The notes under the pieces are model-generated. The model saw only the letters and a list, made by a program, of their open reading frames with translations, did no database searches and was not told the DNA's origin. Positions 34,626 through 43,144 of a stretch of 59,708 bases of DNA are shown in pieces. This DNA is from Peptostreptococcus canis. GTDB taxonomy: Bacteria; Bacillota; Clostridia; Peptostreptococcales; Peptostreptococcaceae. The stretch covers positions 1 to 59,708 of the forward strand of contig NZ_JABGBW010000007.1 in NCBI RefSeq assembly GCF_014229965.1, written 5' to 3'. Position numbers and translations under genes: made by a program. The first letter of the stretch is position 1; every line of letters starts with the position of its first letter.

Positions 34626-35051
34626 TTGGCATTGACTAAGTTATGTAAATGCGGGGCTAAGGTTAAGGTCGGTGAAGTATGCAAGGTGTGTGGATATGAT
34701 AGACATAAAGCATATGATAAGCTTAGAGATGAGAAGACAAAGAAGTTTTATAAATCATCTCAATGGACGAACCTAGCTAAGCAGACTAAGCAAAGATATT
34801 ATAATATAGATATCTATCAGTTATACAAGTACAGAAGATTAGTACCGTCTGATATGGTCCATCATATCATACCGGTCAAGGAAGATTGGAATAAGAGACT
34901 TGATCCTGATTATTTAATACCTCTTAGCAATAAATCTCATGCAGAAGTTGAAAGAGAATATGATAAAGGATATGAGTACAAGATAGCTAAGGCTAGGGAA
35001 CTTATAGAATTTTTAAGAAGATTTAGGGAGGGGGATATAAAAAAAGTTTGA
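34626..35051 (+). CDS. HNH endonuclease (packaging-associated)
   Basis: About 141 residues. N-terminal zinc knuckle CKCGAKVKVGEVCKVCG, then the HNH core with VHHIIPVKEDWNKRLDPDYLIPLSNKSHAEVE. Phage HNH proteins next to terminase help the terminase cut cos in cohesive-end phages. TTG 34626 fits the GGGGGT RBS better than ATG 34620. A GC-rich candidate cos follows at once. Confidence 0.88.
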   Translation: MALTKLCKCGAKVKVGEVCKVCGYDRHKAYDKLRDEKTKKFYKSSQWTNLAKQTKQRYYNIDIYQLYKYRRLVPSDMVHHIIPVKEDWNKRLDPDYLIPLSNKSHAEVEREYDKGYEYKIAKARELIEFLRRFREGDIKKV

Positions 35052-35060
35052 AACAAATTT

Positions 35061-35095
35061 TTCTAGGACCGCGGGGGACTTTTTCTGCGGAAAAA
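35061..35095 (+). other. Candidate cos (packaging end) site
   Basis: GGACCGCGGGGGACTTTTTC is a GC-rich island in very AT-rich DNA, directly after the HNH gene and upstream of terminase, where cos sites of HNH-encoding phages lie. CCGC..GCGG give partial dyad symmetry. Cutting position cannot be seen. Confidence 0.5.
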
Positions 35096-35153
35096 TGCCA
35101 GAAAGTACCGATCTATGTTATACTGAATTAAATAACATAATTAAGGAGGATTT

Positions 35154-36053
35154 GTGTTGATAAAAAAAAGATTAAAAAAAATATCCGTTGTAGGTATAAT
35201 GGTTTTAGTTATGTTGATGTTACTACCAATTCCTATTTTTATATCTGTATTTCTAAATTGGAGAGAATATGGGGGAGTGTTAGATGCGAGTAGTTATGAT
35301 AAATGGATGGGCATTTACTCACCATATTTTGGGGTAATTGTTGCTATATATACATTTAGTTGGCGAGAGAAAATACATGGCAAAAAAGAAAATAGCATCG
35401 TAAGGTCTAGGGAACTAAACATCATGAATAAAGAAATAGATACTATTGAAAGCTTAGTACGTATGCTGATTAAAGATTTAGCATTTTTATGGTATTATAA
35501 TAAAAAACAGGAAGCAGATGTAGTTAATAATTATATGCCAGAATTCAAAGAAGAAGATTATAATAAAGAAATGTATGGCAAGAGTTCAGAAGAGCAAAAA
35601 ATGTATACTGAAAAATTGTTCGATGAATCATTTGAAAAAATAGATAAATTGCGTATTTTGGGAATTTATATTGAAAATTCGACATACATATATAATGCGT
35701 TTGATTCAGAAGAAGAAAAATTTGTATATGAATTGAAAAAGTCACTGAATATTTATGATTGTATAGATTCATTGCAACATAGAATATCAGAGATATATGG
35801 TAAGGCTTGTATTTTATGTCATACTTATTGTGATCCATGCTCTGCAAAAAAATATGAGGAAATTTATTCAGAACTAAAGGTGGAAATTGTATATTTACTG
35901 AAGAAATTACTTGAATATAATAGATTTTTAAAAAGGTATTTAAATTTAGACGCAAGAAATGAATATAGCAAAAATATGATTATTAAGAATTTTAAAAAGT
36001 GTGTGGAAAATATAGAAGAAGAAAAAAAAATAAAAAGTAATTATATAAAATAA
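35154..36053 (+). CDS. Unrecognised membrane protein between HNH and terminase genes
   Basis: About 299 residues from GTG 35154 (TTG 35157 is equally possible; AAGGAGGA lies upstream). Two N-terminal membrane segments (about 11-36 and 53-70) are followed by a 220-residue cytoplasmic helical domain with a CHTYCDPC cluster and a charged C-terminus. No family recognised. It has a TATACT -10 upstream and its own terminator, and splits genes that are normally adjacent (HNH and terminase small subunit). This looks like an accessory insertion, possibly a phage-exclusion factor (inference). Confidence 0.7.
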   Translation: MLIKKRLKKISVVGIMVLVMLMLLPIPIFISVFLNWREYGGVLDASSYDKWMGIYSPYFGVIVAIYTFSWREKIHGKKENSIVRSRELNIMNKEIDTIESLVRMLIKDLAFLWYYNKKQEADVVNNYMPEFKEEDYNKEMYGKSSEEQKMYTEKLFDESFEKIDKLRILGIYIENSTYIYNAFDSEEEKFVYELKKSLNIYDCIDSLQHRISEIYGKACILCHTYCDPCSAKKYEEIYSELKVEIVYLLKKLLEYNRFLKRYLNLDARNEYSKNMIIKNFKKCVENIEEEKKIKSNYIK

Positions 36054-36065
36054 TTTACAAAATAG

Positions 36066-36084
36066 GAGCTGAAAGGCTCTTTTT
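36066..36084 (+). terminator. Terminator after the 35154 membrane-protein gene
   Basis: GAGCT-GAAA-GGCTC (one U-G pair) followed by T5: a compact GNRA-loop terminator. Confidence 0.7.
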
Positions 36085-36174
36085 AGTACCATAAAAGTGT
36101 AGTTGTTAGAGAGTAATTAACTCTGACATTTGCACTTATTTTTGTGTAGTAATTTTTGAAAGGAGGGGTTGAAC

Positions 36175-36654
36175 ATGGCCAAGACTGGAAGACCACCAAA
36201 ATTATCGGTTGTGTCTACAGGGAAAATAGGGAAAGAAAAAAAACTGCAAAGAGAAATTGCAGAATCTAAATTAAAAGTTAAGAGAAATCTTAAAGCACCT
36301 AACTGGCTTTCTAAAGAAGCAAAGAAAGAATTTAAAAGAGTTGTTGAAGAATCAGAACCTTTAAAGTTGATAGATAATATGGACTTATCAATACTTTCTA
36401 TTTATTGTGATGCATATGCCACTTATATTGAAGTCACAAAAAAGATAAATGAGTATGGTTTTTCTGATGTAAATGATGAGGGAGAAATATTTATAAAAGA
36501 CGAAACAAAAGATCTAGTTAAAATCAAAAAAATGCAGGTCGACACTATTATGCAGTGTTCTTCTAAATTAGGGCTTGCCACTTCTGATAGACTTCGCCTT
36601 GTTATCCCAAAGTCAGAAGAATCAGCTACAAATCCTTTTCTAAAGTATTTATGA
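36175..36654 (+). CDS. Terminase small subunit, P27 family
   Basis: About 159 residues, starting MAKTGRPPKL, a hallmark of P27-type small terminases, then LKAPNWLSKEAKKEFKRVV and LGLATSDRLRLVIP near the C-terminus. It recognises the packaging site and recruits the large subunit. ATG 36175 follows AAAGGAGGGG. The large subunit starts one base after its stop. Confidence 0.9.
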   Translation: MAKTGRPPKLSVVSTGKIGKEKKLQREIAESKLKVKRNLKAPNWLSKEAKKEFKRVVEESEPLKLIDNMDLSILSIYCDAYATYIEVTKKINEYGFSDVNDEGEIFIKDETKDLVKIKKMQVDTIMQCSSKLGLATSDRLRLVIPKSEESATNPFLKYL

Positions 36655-36655
36655 T

Positions 36656-38419
36656 ATGGTTGATGTTGAAAAAATTATAGATAGAACAACTGAATATGCT
36701 TTGAAAGTTGTAAATAAAAAAATAGAAAAAGGTGATACAGAAACAGCTTGCTGTAAAAGGCATCTTGATGATTTAGAAAAATCAGAAGGTGATTGGGATT
36801 ACTATTTTGATGTTGAAGAAGCAGAAAAGTATATAGATATATCTAATGAACTTAAAATCGCAGAAGGTGAAGAAGAAGTAAAATTAAAAACAAGAGGATT
36901 TCAAAATTTTATTATTGGTTCAATCCATGGATGGAAGAAAAAATCTAATAATGCACTAAGATATAGAGAGGGTTATATACAGTTAGCAAGGCAAAATTCT
37001 AAGTCATTTTTAGCAGGAGTGGAAGCTAATAATTTTTCTACATTTAGAGGATATAAATTAGGTAAAGTGTATTGTGCCGCAACAAAACAAGATCAAGCGA
37101 ATATTGTTTGGGACGAGCTAGCCAAGTTTATAAGGTCAGATAAATGGTTAGATAAAATGTATAAAGTCAGGGAACATGATAGAGTAATTAAGAGTTATGT
37201 TACCGGTACTGAAATAAAGGCAATTGGTAGAGATACAAAGTCGGCTGACGGTTTTAGATCTATTCTTGCTATTGTAGATGAGTATCATGCACATCCTAAT
37301 TCTAAAATGTATCAGTTGCTTTTAGATGGTCAAGTAAATGTTAAATCGGCTCTTACATTGGTTATTACAACCGCAGGATTTAATATAGGAGGTGCTTGTC
37401 ATAAAAAATATCAAATGTGCAAAAAAATACTGGATGGAATAATAACAAAGGATTCCCAATTTATTTATATTTGTGAAATGGATGAAGATGATGATATATG
37501 GGAACCAAGAAATTGGGCTAAAGCAAGTCCTCTCAGAATGTGGAATGATGATGATACTTTAAATGAAGAAATGATACAACGCGTTCAAGAAAAAGCTGTA
37601 AATGCTAAAGAAGAAGGCGGAAGTGAGTTAGTAAACTTTCTTACAAAAGAACTAGATTGTTGGGTTACAAATGCAGGCAAGCAATTGCTAGATAATAAGA
37701 AATTAATGCAATGTAAGTCTAGGAAATCTTTAAAAGATATGAAGGGTAGAGACTGTATATTAGGAATTGACCTTTCATCAGGAGGTGACTTAACCAGTAT
37801 TGTTTTATTATTTCCACCAAAGAATGAAAATGAAAAAGTTTTTTTACATCATCATTCATTTATGCCTATCATGAGATTGGAAGAACATATTAAAACTGAT
37901 GATGTTCCATATCAATTATGGGCGGATATGGGATTGTTAGATTTAACTACCGGTGGTGGTGGATATAAGACAGATTATAGTTTTATAACTGCTTATCTAA
38001 GAAAAATTAAAGAAGAGTACAAGTTGAAATTCATTGATTGTGGTTATGATCCGCATAATGCGGGTGCTTTTATAAGTGACTTGGAGTTTCTAGGGTGTGA
38101 TTTAACTGAAATAACGCAATCTGCAAGGAGTTTGTCAGATGCAACAATAGATTTTAAATTAACTGTAGATGCATTAGGGATTGAATATGATGAGAAAGAT
38201 GAACTATTTAGCTGGTCATGTTCTAATGCGATTACAACTAAAAATAGTTTTGGTGAAACTAAAATAGAAAAGAAAATAACTACAGGGAGAATAGATCCAA
38301 TAGATGCAGTTATAGATGCATGGAAACTATATTTTATTAATAAAGATAATTTGAAATATAATGCAGATGATGATTTTGACGACTGGGAAGATTTAATGAA
38401 AAGTTTTAAAAAAAAGTAA
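36656..38419 (+). CDS. terL: Terminase large subunit
   Basis: 587 residues. ATPase with adenine/Walker A-like YIQLARQNSKSFLAG, Walker B ILAIVDEYHAH and motif III-like VITTAG; C-terminal nuclease with GIDLSSGGDLTSIV as first acidic site and later acidic residues (KFIDCGYDPHN, DPIDAVIDAW). Drives DNA into the prohead and cuts it. HK97-like cos-type family, in line with the HNH gene and P27 small subunit. Confidence 0.94.
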   Translation: MVDVEKIIDRTTEYALKVVNKKIEKGDTETACCKRHLDDLEKSEGDWDYYFDVEEAEKYIDISNELKIAEGEEEVKLKTRGFQNFIIGSIHGWKKKSNNALRYREGYIQLARQNSKSFLAGVEANNFSTFRGYKLGKVYCAATKQDQANIVWDELAKFIRSDKWLDKMYKVREHDRVIKSYVTGTEIKAIGRDTKSADGFRSILAIVDEYHAHPNSKMYQLLLDGQVNVKSALTLVITTAGFNIGGACHKKYQMCKKILDGIITKDSQFIYICEMDEDDDIWEPRNWAKASPLRMWNDDDTLNEEMIQRVQEKAVNAKEEGGSELVNFLTKELDCWVTNAGKQLLDNKKLMQCKSRKSLKDMKGRDCILGIDLSSGGDLTSIVLLFPPKNENEKVFLHHHSFMPIMRLEEHIKTDDVPYQLWADMGLLDLTTGGGGYKTDYSFITAYLRKIKEEYKLKFIDCGYDPHNAGAFISDLEFLGCDLTEITQSARSLSDATIDFKLTVDALGIEYDEKDELFSWSCSNAITTKNSFGETKIEKKITTGRIDPIDAVIDAWKLYFINKDNLKYNADDDFDDWEDLMKSFKKK

Positions 38420-38437
38420 ATTTAAGAAAGGAAACTA

Positions 38438-39673
38438 ATGGGAATAATTAATAAATTTTTCAATAAAGAAAATGAGAACTCTAATATAAAATTATCTGAA
38501 ATAAATAATTTTTTTAAAAGAAAAAATTTAAGTGTGACTAATGATTTATCAGAGGTCACCTATTTTATTTGCATGAAAGTATTGAGCGAATCTCTTGGGA
38601 AATTATCAATACACTTAAAAGATGGTGATGGAAAAAAAATTACTGATCATGAAGCATTAAAATTACTGGCAATAAGACCAAATTGTTTTATGTGTCCAAG
38701 TACGTTTAAGACATTACTAGAGTTTAATAGAAATCATTTTGGAAATGCATATGCATACTTGAATTATAAAGGAGCTAAATTAGTTGATATTTTACCACTT
38801 AGACCTGAAAATATGAAGATATTAATTGATGATACTAGAGATATTAGAATTAATTCTAGTTATATTTACCAATATTTTCAAAGTGGTAAGATATATTATT
38901 TTAAACCAGAGGAGATACTCCATTTCAAAGGTGGAATAGGTAGAGATGGTTTAGTAGGTAAATCGGTAAGAGAAACTTTAGCGAGTACAATTGGAAGTGC
39001 AAAAGAATCTCAAAGATATTTAGACAATTTATATAAAAATGGATTGACAGCGAATGCAATTATTAAATATGTGGGTGATTTTAACAAGGATAAGAAAGAG
39101 AAATTGGTTAAAGAAATTGCTGAATTTGCTAGTAATGATAGCCATGAGAGGATAATTCCTATACCGCTTGGAATGGATTTAGTTCCACTTGATTTGAAAC
39201 TTACAGATAGCCAATTTTATGAATTAAAAAAATATAACTCACTTCAAATTGCAGCAGCATTTGGAGCAAAACCAAATCATTTAAATGATTATGAAAAGTC
39301 AAGTTACGCTAATTCTGAAATGCAAAATTTAACTTATTATGTTGATACTCTTTTATATATTCTTACTCACTATGAAGAAGAATTTAATTATAAACTTCTA
39401 ACTGATGAAGAAAGAAGTAAGGGATATCATTTTGAATTTAATATTGCAACTATATTAAGAGGTGATCTAAAGACACAGGCTGAATCACTAAATAGATTAA
39501 CATCAGGTTCAATTTACACTATTAATGAAGCTAGAAATTATCTAGGAATGCCTAAAATTGAAAATGGTGATGTAATAATGGTTAATGGATCCTATGTTGA
39601 TTTACATAATATAGGTAAGGCATATGAAAATAGAAGTAAAGGAGGTAAAAAAAATGATAAGAGTAGTGAATAA
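38438..39673 (+). CDS. HK97-family portal protein
   Basis: 411 residues. Typical features: EALKLLAIRPNCFMCPSTFKTLLEFNRNHFGNAYAYL, DILPLRPENMKI, EEILHFKGGIGRDGLVGKS, and the C-terminal NEARNYLGMPKIENGDV. Forms the 12-fold portal vertex. Overlaps the start of the protease gene by 20 bases. Confidence 0.94.
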   Translation: MGIINKFFNKENENSNIKLSEINNFFKRKNLSVTNDLSEVTYFICMKVLSESLGKLSIHLKDGDGKKITDHEALKLLAIRPNCFMCPSTFKTLLEFNRNHFGNAYAYLNYKGAKLVDILPLRPENMKILIDDTRDIRINSSYIYQYFQSGKIYYFKPEEILHFKGGIGRDGLVGKSVRETLASTIGSAKESQRYLDNLYKNGLTANAIIKYVGDFNKDKKEKLVKEIAEFASNDSHERIIPIPLGMDLVPLDLKLTDSQFYELKKYNSLQIAAAFGAKPNHLNDYEKSSYANSEMQNLTYYVDTLLYILTHYEEEFNYKLLTDEERSKGYHFEFNIATILRGDLKTQAESLNRLTSGSIYTINEARNYLGMPKIENGDVIMVNGSYVDLHNIGKAYENRSKGGKKNDKSSE

Positions 39674-40349
39674 TACTGAATCTACTGATATATATGTAGT
39701 AGGTGATATAGTTGATGATAGATGGAAAGGTTGGACATGGGGAGAAGATTTGGATACATATCCATCTGATATAAGATCCTTACTTGATAGTGCTAATGGG
39801 AAAAATGTAAATGTATACATTAATTCTGGAGGTGGTGATTTATTTGCGGGTATTGCTATAAGTAATATGTTAAAAAGACATAATGCATCCACTAAAGCTA
39901 TAGTTGATGGATTGGCGGGTTCTTCTGCTTCTATCATTGCATTTGGTTGCGATAGTATTGAAATACCAGAAAATGCCTATCTTATGATACATAAACCATC
40001 ATGCTTTTGTGTCGGTGATGCGGAAGATTTCAAAAAAATGGCTGATGCATTAGATACCTTGCAAGAAGGAATATTAAATACGTATATGACAAAGGCTAAT
40101 GAAGGAATAGAAGCTAATATAGTAAATGAAATGATTAATGCTGAAACATGGTTGACAGGGAAAAAAGCAAAAGAATATTTTAAAGTAGATACAGTGAAAA
40201 AAGATGTAGTTATTGACAATAAAGTTGGTAACTACATTTTAAATTATACAAAAATTCCTGATAGTATAAAAAAATCTATAGAAAATAATAATGACATTGA
40301 AGATATAGAACTAAAAAATAAAGAAATTGATATTGCACTATATCTATAA
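39654..40349 (+). CDS. ClpP-like prohead maturation protease
   Basis: About 231 residues of the S14 family. NVYINSGGGDLFAGIAI, nucleophile segment DGLAGS90SAS and catalytic His in AYLMIH113KPS are visible. Cleaves the scaffold domain of the capsid protein in HK97-like assembly. ATG 39654 has AAAGGAGG; an earlier in-frame ATG at 39624 lies within the portal gene without RBS. Confidence 0.93.
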   Translation: MIRVVNNTESTDIYVVGDIVDDRWKGWTWGEDLDTYPSDIRSLLDSANGKNVNVYINSGGGDLFAGIAISNMLKRHNASTKAIVDGLAGSSASIIAFGCDSIEIPENAYLMIHKPSCFCVGDAEDFKKMADALDTLQEGILNTYMTKANEGIEANIVNEMINAETWLTGKKAKEYFKVDTVKKDVVIDNKVGNYILNYTKIPDSIKKSIENNNDIEDIELKNKEIDIALYL

Positions 40350-40391
40350 AAAATTAAATATCAAAAAAATATTATAAAAAAGGAGAAAAAT

Positions 40392-41543
40392 ATGTTACTA
40401 AGTGTAGAATTAAAAAAGAAAATTGAAAGTAAGAAAGCAGAAATGAAAGAGCTTAGAGATAAAGGCGATATTGAAAATGCACATAATATAATTGCTGAAA
40501 TTGAAAATTTAAATAAAAAATTAGAAATACAGTTAAAGCTTGAAGAAGATGACAAGAATCATGTTATTAATTCTGGCAAGGCACATGAGCCACAAGGTGA
40601 GGTATTAAACAAAAATAAGGCATTTAACAAGGCTTTAAATGGAAAGAAATTATCTGAAAAAGAAATCGAATATGTTAAAAATAATTTGATTGAAAATTCT
40701 GTAGGAGCTACGGGTATAGTAGGTGCAGAAGATGTAAGAGGCGGATATTTACTACCGGAAACACATGAAACTCAAATCAAAGAATTGAGAAGAAAAAGAA
40801 GAGCATTAAAGGATTTAGTAAATGTAAAAAACGTAACTACAAGAACAGGGAAATACAGCACAGAAGGTGATAATTCGAAATTAGAACTCGTTAATTTTGA
40901 AGAATTAAATGATCTAACAGAAAAAGATCTAAAATTCGGACAAAAATCATGGGATGTAAAAGATTATGGACTGTTAATACCGGTAGCAAATCAATTTTTA
41001 CAGGACACTGATATAAATATTATTGATTATATAGGAAAAGAATTTGTCAAAGCAGCTGTAAGAACTGAAAATAAGAAGATAATCACTGAAATGAAAAAAC
41101 TGTCTGCTATAACAATAAAGGGAATAGATGATTTAGTATCTGCATTAAACACAGCGATAGATCCTGCCATTGCAGAAAATGCAAGAATAATCACAAATCA
41201 GACGTCTTTCGACTGGTTAGACAGACAAAAGGACTCACAAGGATTGCCATTATTACAACCATCTTTGAGTGAGCCTACAAAGAAAAATTTAAAAGGTAAG
41301 ATTATAGAAGTATTCTCAGATGAAGAATTAGAACCAAAGACTACTGGAAATTTAACTTTCTATGTAGGAGATTTAGAAGAATATTTGACTTTTTATGAAA
41401 AAGAAGGAATTGAAGTTGCAAAATCAGAAGAAGCCGGATTTAAGCAAAATACAACTTGGTTAAGAGTGATTGAGAGATTTGACTTAGGCATATATGATGA
41501 TAAAGCACTAGTGCTTTGTGAAATGAAGAAACCTACAGCTTAG
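40392..41543 (+). CDS. HK97-fold major capsid protein
   Basis: 383 residues. The first 70 or so form the charged coiled-coil delta domain (KKKIESKKAEMKELRDKGDIENAHNIIAEIENLNKKL), to be removed by the protease. The mature part has GGYLLPETHETQIKELRRKRRALKDLVNVKNV, RIITNQTSFDWLDRQKDSQGLPLLQP and the C-terminal TTWLRVIERFDLGIYDDKALVLCEMK. Confidence 0.95.
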   Translation: MLLSVELKKKIESKKAEMKELRDKGDIENAHNIIAEIENLNKKLEIQLKLEEDDKNHVINSGKAHEPQGEVLNKNKAFNKALNGKKLSEKEIEYVKNNLIENSVGATGIVGAEDVRGGYLLPETHETQIKELRRKRRALKDLVNVKNVTTRTGKYSTEGDNSKLELVNFEELNDLTEKDLKFGQKSWDVKDYGLLIPVANQFLQDTDINIIDYIGKEFVKAAVRTENKKIITEMKKLSAITIKGIDDLVSALNTAIDPAIAENARIITNQTSFDWLDRQKDSQGLPLLQPSLSEPTKKNLKGKIIEVFSDEELEPKTTGNLTFYVGDLEEYLTFYEKEGIEVAKSEEAGFKQNTTWLRVIERFDLGIYDDKALVLCEMKKPTA

Positions 41544-41559
41544 GGGAAGAGATGATATT

Positions 41560-41850
41560 GTGGATTTAGAATATGTAAAAAACTATTTAAGAGTAGATGC
41601 TGATATAGTTGAAGATGATTTGCTGATTTTAAATTTAATTAATTCAGCAAACTCTTATCTTTCTGAAGCAATTGATAACTACGAGGAAAAGATGAAAAAG
41701 GAACAATTCAAATCCATGGCTGATTTAGTTGTGCTTACTATGGTATCTGAATGGTATGACAGTAGGGGATATGTCAAAAATGACAGGTATGACAAAGTAA
41801 GCACAATGATTAAATCATTAATTTATCAATTGCAGTATGCATCAGATTAA
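41560..41850 (+). CDS. Head-tail connector protein, gp6-like
   Basis: 96 residues beginning MDLEYVKNYLRVDADIVEDDLLILNLINSANSYL, the classic start of the gp6/YqbG connector family that sits below the portal. GTG start; GGGGAAGAG lies upstream. Confidence 0.88.
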   Translation: MDLEYVKNYLRVDADIVEDDLLILNLINSANSYLSEAIDNYEEKMKKEQFKSMADLVVLTMVSEWYDSRGYVKNDRYDKVSTMIKSLIYQLQYASD

Positions 41851-41862
41851 TAAAGGGAAAAA

Positions 41863-42237
41863 ATGATAGTTCAAATAGGTAAATTAGATAAAAGAATTGA
41901 GATAATTCATAAAAAAACTGTAAATAAAAAAGGTAATGGAGTAAATGAACTTGATGAACTTAATGAATTAGGTGAATTAGAACAAGGTCATTTGAAATCA
42001 ATCAAAGTGTGGGCAGAAGTCAAACAGCTTAGAGCTAATGAAAAATTGGAAAGTACAGGAATTATCAATTCTACTGAATATTTAAAAATTGTAATAAGAT
42101 TTAGAAAAGATGTAAATAGGAAATGTATTATTATTTTTAATGGTTTTGAATATGAAATAACTTCTGTATGTGAACTAGGCAAAAGAAAATATTTAGAGCT
42201 AATGTGTGAGCGTGAAGAAAATTTAGAGGTGAATTAA
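41863..42237 (+). CDS. Head closure protein
   Basis: 124 residues of the head-tail adaptor (SPP1 gp16/HK97 adaptor) family: GKLDKRIEIIHKK, VWAEVKQLRANEK, YLKIVIRFRKDVNRKCIIIFNGFEYEI. Between residues 27 and 41 a low-complexity insert rich in E, L, D, N (NELDELNELGELEQ) reflects a DNA tract of near-repeats. Seals the connector until the tail binds. Confidence 0.85.
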   Translation: MIVQIGKLDKRIEIIHKKTVNKKGNGVNELDELNELGELEQGHLKSIKVWAEVKQLRANEKLESTGIINSTEYLKIVIRFRKDVNRKCIIIFNGFEYEITSVCELGKRKYLELMCEREENLEVN

Positions 42238-42238
42238 A

Positions 42239-42685
42239 ATTGATGTAAAAATTGAAATTCGGGGAGCAGATGAGTTTGAAAAAGCTTTAAAGAAAATTCA
42301 AATGAAATTTCCGGAGGAAGTTATAAAAAAGCTGGATCAAAAAGCTACAGAATTAGAAAAAAATATCGCAGAGGATTTTGAAAATCAAGGTATAGTTAAA
42401 ACTGGGAAACTTAAAGATTCTTTTAATCATAATATTCCAGAAAAAAAAGCAAATGGATATGAAACAAAAGTCGATTCAAAGGTTCCGTATGCACATTTGA
42501 TTGAAGAAGGGCATGAATTAGTATTATATAGTCCTAAAAAGAAAGATGGTGGGAAAGCTCATCATCTTGGAAGAGTTAAAGGATACTTTCCTATAGAAAA
42601 CGCAATAGATAAGCTAAATGAGGATTATTTAGATGATATAGAAGAATGGGTATATAATCTTCTTGATAGAGAGATAAATTGGTAG
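42239..42685 (+). CDS. HK97 gp10-like tail completion protein, probable ATT start
   Basis: About 148 residues. The family usually starts like M-x-V-x-IEIRGADEL; here the frame reads (I)DVKIEIRGADEFEKALKKIQ, then KANGYETKVDSKVPYAHLIEEGHELV near the core. The only upstream stop (TGA at 42230) leaves ATT 42233, AAA, ATT 42239 as possible starts; GAGGTG at 42226-42231 is seven bases before ATT 42239. The first ATG (42302) would remove the conserved N-terminus and has no RBS. So a rare ATT initiation is the best reading. Downstream of the head closure gene with which it nearly overlaps. Confidence 0.8.
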   Translation: MDVKIEIRGADEFEKALKKIQMKFPEEVIKKLDQKATELEKNIAEDFENQGIVKTGKLKDSFNHNIPEKKANGYETKVDSKVPYAHLIEEGHELVLYSPKKKDGGKAHHLGRVKGYFPIENAIDKLNEDYLDDIEEWVYNLLDREINW

Positions 42686-42696
42686 GAGGTGATTTA

Positions 42697-43122
42697 ATGA
42701 TTACTATTATGGATGTAAAAAAAGCACTAAATAAAAAATTAAAGGAAGCGACCGGTGTCAATGTAGGTTCTAAAAAAATTGATGAAAATTTTAGAGGGCC
42801 TATTTTTTTTACTGAAATACAAATAATAAAATCAAGTGCTATCAATAAATTTCTACATGAAAATAGTTTGAGATTAAGAATTTTGTATTACCCGGAAAAA
42901 AAATTTGATAAGATAGATATTTTCAAAACACTAAATGAACTTGAAAAAAGTTTTAGATTGAACTTTAAAGTTTTAGATAGAGTTTTGAATGTACAAGATA
43001 TTTCATTTGATATAGATGAAGAAAAAGGTTTTTTATATTTTACTTTCAAAACTCAATACATTACAAAGTATGAAAGAAATGAAGAATATGATCTCATGGA
43101 AGATTTAAAATTAAATTTATAA
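42697..43122 (+). CDS. Tail terminator-like protein
   Basis: About 141 residues; position and pattern (MITIMDVKKALNKKLKEATG ... FYTEIQ-like PIFFTEIQIIKSS ... LRLRILYYPEKK) match the small phage tail terminator family of contractile-tailed Firmicutes phages. ATG 42697 follows TAGGAGGTG. Precedes the sheath gene. Confidence 0.75.
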   Translation: MITIMDVKKALNKKLKEATGVNVGSKKIDENFRGPIFFTEIQIIKSSAINKFLHENSLRLRILYYPEKKFDKIDIFKTLNELEKSFRLNFKVLDRVLNVQDISFDIDEEKGFLYFTFKTQYITKYERNEEYDLMEDLKLNL

Positions 43123-43144
43123 AGATTAGAAAGAGAGGTATAAG

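Noticed and set aside
42302-42304. ATG 42302 as start of the gp10-like gene
   Set aside because: It removes the conserved N-terminus and lacks an RBS.
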